A stretch of DNA of 64,000 nt from positions 1,612,001 to 1,676,000 of the forward strand of contig JANATG010000012.1 in assembly GCA_029449235.1 (NCBI GenBank). The letters are read 5' to 3'. The notes beneath the pieces were generated by a model, which saw nothing but the letters and a program-made list of their open reading frames with translations, did not search any database and had not been told where the DNA came from. The translations under genes and the position numbers were made by a program. The stretch is from Linnemannia schmuckeri. Lineage: Eukaryota > Mortierellomycota > Mortierellomycetes > Mortierellales > Mortierellaceae. Shown piece after piece: positions 58,201-64,000 of the stretch (position 1 is its first letter; each line of letters begins with the position of its first letter).

Positions 58201-59820
58201 CTCCCATGTTTTCTTCACAGCCACAAGGAGGAACAAAACACACTAACATACTCTTCTTTACTCTTGGTATTTCACAGCTACACATTGAAGTTGGCGGCAA
58301 AAATTGACAGAGGGTTCTTCCTGGCGTCAAATGACTGGACGTGCTACCGCCGCAACTACTTCCAAATCAGCGCATGCTTTTTCATTCCTGGTCTCGACAC
58401 TACTCAACAACCCGAGGTCCCCTGTCTGCTGGACTACAACGGTGAACTTCTCCAGGTCAATCGGTTCCTAGTCTGCATTGGAGCCCAGATCCAGCACGGC
58501 GAAAAGGCGATTGAGTTAGTTCAGCACACACCCAAACGTGACAAGGGGCCCCAGATCACACCAAAACGGATGCCCGTCCGTGCAGGAGGCGATCTAAGCC
58601 CAGGACCGACTGGATTACAACCCTATGTCGTCACCTATGAGCGTGTCCAGTTCAAGACGGCGACTGCCAACAATGGCAAGCGGAGGGCAGCTCAGCAATA
58701 CTATCAGGTCCATGTTGACCTATTTGCTGAGACTGATACGGGAGCTCAGATCTTAGTTGCCAATGCTTTCTCGGCTCCTTTGGTTGTTCGTGGTCGCTCG
58801 CCTGGGCACTATGCCGACAATGAGGAGGACGCTGCTGCCGCCGGGGCTGGTGCTTCTTCTGGCCCCGGAACCTCATCCTCGACGCCGTACCCCTCGGATG
58901 AAAGATACCCTCCTACATCATCGTCTTACAGGAACGATAGCATCAGCAGCAGCAATGGCGGTGACTACTCTTACTACCCCAATTACGGCTACAATAGCTC
59001 ATCCTATCCTTATCAATCCCTTGGATCAGCATCTCATATGGCTGCCCAGGACTACCGGGAAGACTACCACTACAACAATGGCCGACATGGTTCCGAGTCC
59101 TACCCTGCCAGTCCTTTGTCGCCTTCGGGTCCCCATCCTCATGCTTACATAACTCCTCAAGTCCAGCATGGGTTCTCTCCCGCCGCCTCGGGAGCGGCCT
59201 CTCCTGACATGTACAGCCCCTCTGGTTTCCCGGAGAATGGTGGAAGTCACTACCAATATGGATCGACGACATACCCTCAATACCCACAGCAGCATCCACA
59301 AGGCCAACATCACCATTACCACCAGGATGGCCAACAGCAACAACAGTTGAATGGCCAGTATGACTCGTACAATGGAGGGCAGCAGTACGATCAGGACACA
59401 CAGGACCATGAGTCGCAACTGGCAGGCTTGAGGATTCACTCTCCCGCGAGCCCTAGCAGTCCACTCATTGGATCGCCTATTGGCGCTATGCCGCGTCGTC
59501 AGTCGTTCAGCTCGGCGTTGTCATCCAAGAAAGCAGGGGGAAGCAATGCAGGCGATCGGAGTTCGATTGGGTCGACTCGCAAGACAAGATCCATCTCCAT
59601 GTCGGGAATCACCAAGCGGGCACCAAGCAAGACCAGGACTTCTCGGACTGTCCCCGCAACACCAACAAAGGAGCATCATTCCAATGGCGGTATTCTTGGA
59701 AGCATTGGTGGTGTTCTTGGTGGTATTGGTGGCCTTGGCGGGATTGGTCATGGTGTCAAGGGATTGGGCATCTCGAATGATCGTATCCCTGAGAATCCCA
59801 TGGAGGAGCAGCAGTCTTGA
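55254..59820 (+). CDS. NDT80/PhoG-family transcription factor, Gln-rich
   Basis: Sequence-specific DNA-binding regulator with the Ndt80 Ig-like (p53-like) fold. Four exons (55254-55936, 56995-57159, 57923-58180, 58278-59820) give 882 aa. The N-terminal 310 residues are rich in Gln, Asn, Ser, His and Tyr, with poly-Gln tracts. The Ndt80 domain spans about 340-545: KIDRGFFLASNDWTCYRRNY, VNRFLVCIGAQI, ELVQHTPKRDKGPQ, YERVQFKTATANNGKRRA and the hallmark PLVVRGRSPGHY. The C-terminal 340 residues are again disordered, with a basic Ser-rich stretch and a Gly-rich patch. Family members control meiosis (Ndt80), nutrient-regulated secretion (XprG) or incompatibility (VIB-1); which role applies is unknown. 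An alternative start at 55284 has a stronger context (ACCATGG). Intron 1 is 1,058 nt. Confidence 0.93.
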
Positions 59821-60146
59821 TTATATTCTTTTCCGCTTTTTTTTTTTTTTTTTTTTTTTTTCTCGCTTTTATATCCACAACAGCACATCCATACGTTTCT
59901 TCATTGATTGATAGTGTATCTTTTCTCATTTTTTTTTCTTCACTTTTAAAAGTTGTTGTCCTTTTAGTCCCTGTATTTTTTTTTCTAATTTCTTTTCTTT
60001 GCATTCCCATTCCTCATCTCCATTTCCACATCATTCTGCCCTCCCTCCTACTTGGCATTTGGACTTTCTTTGCACTTGTTCCTTTTTCTTTGACAGAAGG
60101 GACAATTTGCTGGACCAATAGTTTTTCTTCCAGAATGAAAAGGCTC

Positions 60147-60152
60147 AATAAA
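60147..60152 (+). terminator. Polyadenylation signal of the NDT80-like gene
   Basis: AATAAA 327 bp after the stop codon, downstream of a T25 run at 59837-59861. Confidence 0.45.
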
Positions 60153-60588
60153 ACATATCATATGATTAACAAGAAAGCATTTTGTCTTGGAGGTAGTGTG
60201 TCTCTGCATTGGCCCTTCCACCTTGTGTTTCGAAGGAGGGAAGAAGGTGCGAAATTGGTGGCGCCGCCACCAAACAGAAACAAACTGAAACGTTTCAGAT
60301 CCGTGATCAAAGATCAACCACATATAGATTTTTTATTCGTTCACATCTTCCCTCGTCCCTGTTCCTGATTTCATGTTCAAAGAAACTAGCTAAAAGGCTA
60401 CTAATTGTTTTTCAAGCATTTTTCTAGGAAACCGACAAAGCACTTCATCGACCGTCCACCGAGCAGCCGCATACCAGTCCGGCATGCCGTCCACATACTT
60501 GTCCACTAGCATTTCATAGCATCCCTCATCGTCTGCCTCCTCCTCTTCCTCTCCCTCACAGCCACCCTCACCACCACCGTTTCTGCCA

Positions 60589-61541
60589 ATGTTTCCACCA
60601 CCTCCTCCACCGAATCCATCTTCCGCCTCTCAGAAACAATCACTTGAACAGTTCTCTCCGAAGAACAAGCAGGAGGTCAAGGCGCCCGACTCCGTCGTTC
60701 CATCGGTCGACCCGAGCTCCGAAATCACGACCCTTTCCTCATGCTCGATGAATTCCTGGTCGACAAAGATGGTGGTTTCCTCGACCACCCCATCGTGGGG
60801 TTGAGACAGTAGCCTACATGTTGGAGGGACAGTTCCGCCATGAGGATTTTAGAGGACACAAAGGGGTTATTGGACCGGGAGATGTCCAGTGGACGAATGC
60901 CGGACGCGGGATTGTCCATTCTGAGATGCCTGTCTTTCCTGATGGCGAGGAGGGTGAAGGAGGGTGAAGGAGGGAGAAGACGTTGACGAAAGCACATGGT
61001 TTGCAACTCTGGATCGACTTGCAAAAGGAACATAATAAATGCGATCCACAGTACCAGAACTCCTCGACTCTCAGATCCCACATTCAGAGCTCCGTCTGGT
61101 GTGGCGATGAAAGTCATTGCAGGAGAGTCGCATGGCGTCCAGTCCAAAGTCTATACCTGGACACCGACCATGTTTTTGGACATCATGATGGAGCCCCACA
61201 AGGTTGTCGAGCAGTATTTGCCATTATCCCTACACTAAGTTTATCTACATGCTCTCTGCCAAGACCTACTTCGGCGACCAGGAAGAGCCGTTCGTGAGAG
61301 AGGCACATCACACGCTGACATTCTCCAGTAGTAATGGTGTCAAGGAGACAGTACGAATCGAGACCAAGGAGGAAGAGGCAAGATTTATGTTTATTACGGG
61401 GCAACCGTTAAATGAACCTATTGTCAACATGGTCCGTTTGTGATGAACACCCATGAGGAGATTTATGAGACCTTTTTTGATTTCCGGAATGCCATCAAGG
61501 GTTTCGACCGTTCCAATCAATGGCGCTCTTCCGTCAGTTAG
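60589..61541 (+). pseudogene. Pirin-family pseudogene
   Basis: Pirin (cupin fold, Fe-binding, nuclear or cytosolic) blocks appear in order but in changing frames: RRSIGRPELR then DPFLMLDEF (60690-60755), GVETVAYMLEGQFRHEDF, QWTNAGRGIVHSEMP, HGLQLWIDLQKEH, GVAMKVIAGESHGVQSK, YMLSAKTYFGD, FMFITGQPLNEPIV, VMNTHEEIYETFFDF and the end WRSSVS with TAG at 61539. One-base losses are seen at DHP/HRG (near 60,785, within CCCC), near 61,060 and near 61,092; further shifts lie near 60,970, 61,230 and 61,435. A repeated GGTGAAGGAG unit near 60,955 also disturbs the frame. The 5' limit is uncertain; in the frame of the first block a TGA lies at 60648. Confidence 0.82.
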
Positions 61542-61899
61542 TTGTCAACTTTATTTAACTTTCTTTTAGACGAAGCTTCAACTTGAATAAAATGAATTAC
61601 CAATGACGAGGATATGGAGTGTGATGTACAGTGGAACTCTAACCGGCGTATGATCAGGAGGAGAAAGAAACAACATGGATGGAAAAAAGAAAAAAAACAA
61701 TGCACTGATACCTTAAACTAAGCAGGGGGACTACTGGCATGGGGATGCGTTGATGAAATATATTTTCTGACGTCCTGTATGACCAAAAAAGAACGCTCGT
61801 GGTTTTCCGTAAGTCCTGAGCTCTTTCAAGAAGTGCCCAGAGGATTAAGTACATGGAAAAAAAAGTGATACATTACAAAGGCTTCTGAAAGAAAAAGTA

Positions 61900-62510
61900 T
61901 TTGAAAGTAAAAAAAACTGGCTCCTGACTGTGTAAAAAGCGTTTATGAAATGAAAAAAGTGTTTCCGGAACAAAAAAAAGGGGGCGCGTTTCTGAGGGCG
62001 AAAAGCGTTTCCAGGAGCGAAAAAAATGGTTTCTCGCCGTGTAAAAAGCATTTCCAAGAAAAAAAAGCATTTTCAAAAGCGGAAAAGTGGTTTCTGGCCA
62101 TGTAAAAAGTATTACCAAGGTGGGAGAAGAGGTTACCAAGGCTGAAGAAAGGGTTACCACGGTGAGAGAAGGGGTTACTAGCGCGGTGGAAGGGTTTTCA
62201 TGGAAAAAAAAGAGCGTTTCTGGAGTCGAAAAAGTGGTTTCTGGGTTTGTAAAAAGGCTGTCTGAAGAAAAATGTAAGAGGAGCCCACTTTTTATGATCC
62301 CCCCCCGCCCCCCTTTTTTTCTCTGTCATTTTTTACAAGCCCAGAAACCACTTTTTCGACTCCAGAAATGCTTATTTTCGCGGAAACTCCTTCTTTAACC
62401 TTGGTAATCCCTTCTCCCATTTTGGAAATGCGTTTTACATGGCTAGAAACCGCTTTTCCGCTCTTGGAAACGCTTTTTACACGCCTAGAAACGACTCTTT
62501 CACCCTCAAG
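61900..62510. repeat. Degenerate repeat array with foldback arms
   Basis: Variants of GTTTCTGG, TGTAAAAAG, GCGTTTCCA and AGCGAAAAA recur every 25-40 bp on the plus strand to about 62,260, then appear in reverse complement from about 62,330 to 62,510. The inner arms are the best: 62217-62255 and 62330-62368 are reverse complements with one mismatch in 39. Between them lies a C/T homopolymer loop (62300-62320). Outer arms pair only loosely. No coding content. Confidence 0.8.
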
Positions 62511-62517
62511 CGCTCTC

Positions 62518-62542
62518 TTTTTTTTTTTTTTTTTTTTTTTTT
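62518..62542 (+). repeat. T25 homopolymer
   Basis: One of at least nine A or T runs of 23 bases or more in this window. The others are at 7853, 12396, 13073, 16835, 45062, 52420, 57199 and 59837. Confidence 0.85.
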
Positions 62543-62635
62543 GGGGTGGTGATGGTAAAGTAGGTTGAATGCGGTTCTGTAGGGTATACGGGACAACATG
62601 TAGGTCGAGCTCTGTTGTTTGTGGAGGCGGCATTG

Positions 62636-62690
62636 GTGACGACGACGACGATGACGACGACGGCGACGATGACGACGACGGCGACGATGA
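62636..62690 (+). repeat. GAC/GAT trinucleotide repeat
   Basis: Imperfect GACGACGACGATGACGACG-type array. The open frames through it read poly-Asp or poly-Val/Thr and are artefacts of the repeat. Confidence 0.8.
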
Positions 62691-64000
62691 GGGCTGCGAC
62701 TGCCGTTGCGAGGTCACGGGTGCTGGTACTGGTACTGGTGCTATTGATCGATATCGCGTATCCTGGTCTTTTCGCTCGCACAAAGAAGAGGAAGCCCTGA
62801 AATCGACCTGAATTGGCGGAGCGCGAGAGGTTTAAGCAGCAGCAGCAGCAGCGGCAGTGAAGGGTGATGAGGACAAATGTGGTAGCACTGACAACAGCGT
62901 CGTCGACGACGGAGACGGAAGGGAAACGGCCATTAATCGTGACGAGATGATCGAAGTAGCAGTCGGGTGACGGCGACGGCGGCGGTGATAGGAAATTGGA
63001 TACCTTTGACAACTGTTGGCACTGGCGGACATCCTTTTATCCGCCCATCTTTCTTTTTCCCACGCGTACGCGAGTCGCGTCTATTCTTCATCATAGGCAG
63101 GCTGCAGATGGACCTTCAAAGCGATCACTCATGCTCTGCCACCACCATACGGAATTTCTGATCCAGGTCAAAATTGGACTCCTAGGTAGGGTACTCCAAC
63201 GTTCGATCTGTCTGGCGTCCCCAAAGATGAAGGAGAGCTTGTTTGTAGCTTCGAATGAGGATCGTCATGATTCTCCGAGGCAGAGGCACGTTTGTCTGGA
63301 TTTTGGTTGCTACTGAATGGAATGTGGAATGGGCAGAGAAAGACAGAGGGTAAGGAGAGAGAAAGTGACAAGTATGCATGTTAGGGAGAGGAACTTTGAG
63401 GGTTCTTTGTATTTACGAAAAAAAGATTCTCTGTGTATTCACGGATAGGGACTGCAAAAGGAAATAAAACAAACATACAATGGTCCATCCCGGCGAGTGT
63501 CTCTATGGACACTATGAGTATATAAATGGACACACACGAAAAGAATACATAATTCTTGAAAAATTCCAGAACTGGATCCAGCGCGACCGTGAAATCGCAA
63601 TGTTCCTGTACAAGGATAAACATTTTAAGTGTATTATATGTTGTAAGAGAAAGAGCTCGCAAGCCGTAAACAAGTAGGACCATCGATATGTGTCATTCTG
63701 TTCAACTTGTATCTTATTCCACAAAATGGTTGACTCTTCCAGAGAAAAAAAATAGATAACTACAGGAAGCTATTTATTGTTTTCTTTTTTGACATCTGAA
63801 AGGTGTCCTGAAAAGAGTGCTCGAAGGATAGGGAAAATGTGTTCATGCTGACATGCGTGCTGCTACGAAAAAAGGACGTTGGCTATGGAACCAGAATGAG
63901 TAGTCGATATGAATGGGAACGGGTATTTTCTTGGAGTTTAATTCACCTTTCGTTTTAGTGTGAGTGATCTGGTTATCTGTGGTCCAGTCACTGATATCCA
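62691..64000. other. No supportable gene
   Basis: Includes a CAG/GCA-type short repeat near 62,836 and several short open frames without recognisable motifs. One on the plus strand at 63480-63677 has protein-like composition (RKEYIILEKFQNWIQRDREI) but no family match, promoter or splice partner that I can see. A gene continuing beyond the window edge is possible. Confidence 0.35.

Noticed and set aside
62506..63012. 168-codon minus-strand open frame with a Val/Ile-rich segment resembling a membrane helix
   Set aside because: The hydrophobic run comes from the GAC/GAT repeat read in antisense and the tail from the T25 run.
63480..63677. Plus-strand 65-codon open frame near the window end
   Set aside because: Composition is protein-like, but no family, promoter or intron partner could be identified. 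Mentioned only in the regional note.

Overview
This is eukaryotic nuclear DNA. Protein genes are split by short GT-AG introns, promoters carry TATA boxes, 3' ends carry AATAAA signals, and A/T homopolymers are common. The gene set (ISN1, NMA111, a fungal Ndt80-type factor, a GPI-anchored Cys-rich wall protein, NACHT-pentapeptide-WD40 and GT17 families) points to a fungus. My best guess is an early-diverging Mucoromycota lineage such as Mortierellaceae; this is inference, not a search result.

Layout. 1-12 kb: the 5' part of a secreted protein gene (-), ISN1 (-), NADH-cytochrome b5 reductase (+) and the nuclear HtrA-like protease NMA111 (+). 13-17 kb: a decayed NACHT-pentapeptide-WD40 gene (-). 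17-26 kb: a TPC1-like mitochondrial carrier (-), exosome subunit RRP46 (+), a MEIOB/RPA1-like meiotic ssDNA-binding protein (-) and ribosomal protein eL20 (+). 26-31 kb: a decayed GT17 glycosyltransferase gene (-) split by a 3.0-kb pogo/Tigger-type DNA transposon whose transposase frame is intact. 31-39 kb: a GPI-anchored Cys-rich protein (-), an M13 metalloprotease (+) and a small secreted knottin-like peptide (-). 40-47.5 kb: a near-perfect 234-bp inverted-repeat element, a second GT17 pseudogene (-), NLE1/RSA4 (+) and a third GT17 pseudogene (-). 47.5-55.2 kb: a 7.7-kb gene desert. 55-60 kb: an NDT80-family transcription factor with a Gln-rich N-terminus (+). 60-64 kb: a pirin pseudogene (+), a foldback-like degenerate repeat and simple repeats.

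The window mixes well-kept housekeeping genes (splice frames of nine multi-exon genes close exactly to a codon multiple) with decaying accessory families: one NACHT gene, three GT17 copies and one pirin. Because the housekeeping genes show no frame errors, the frameshifts in the accessory genes are unlikely to be sequencing error. RRP46, NLE1/RSA4 and eL20 all serve rRNA or ribosome production. MEIOB-like and Ndt80-like genes both have possible links to meiosis, although Ndt80-family proteins in filamentous fungi often serve nutrient and development control instead.
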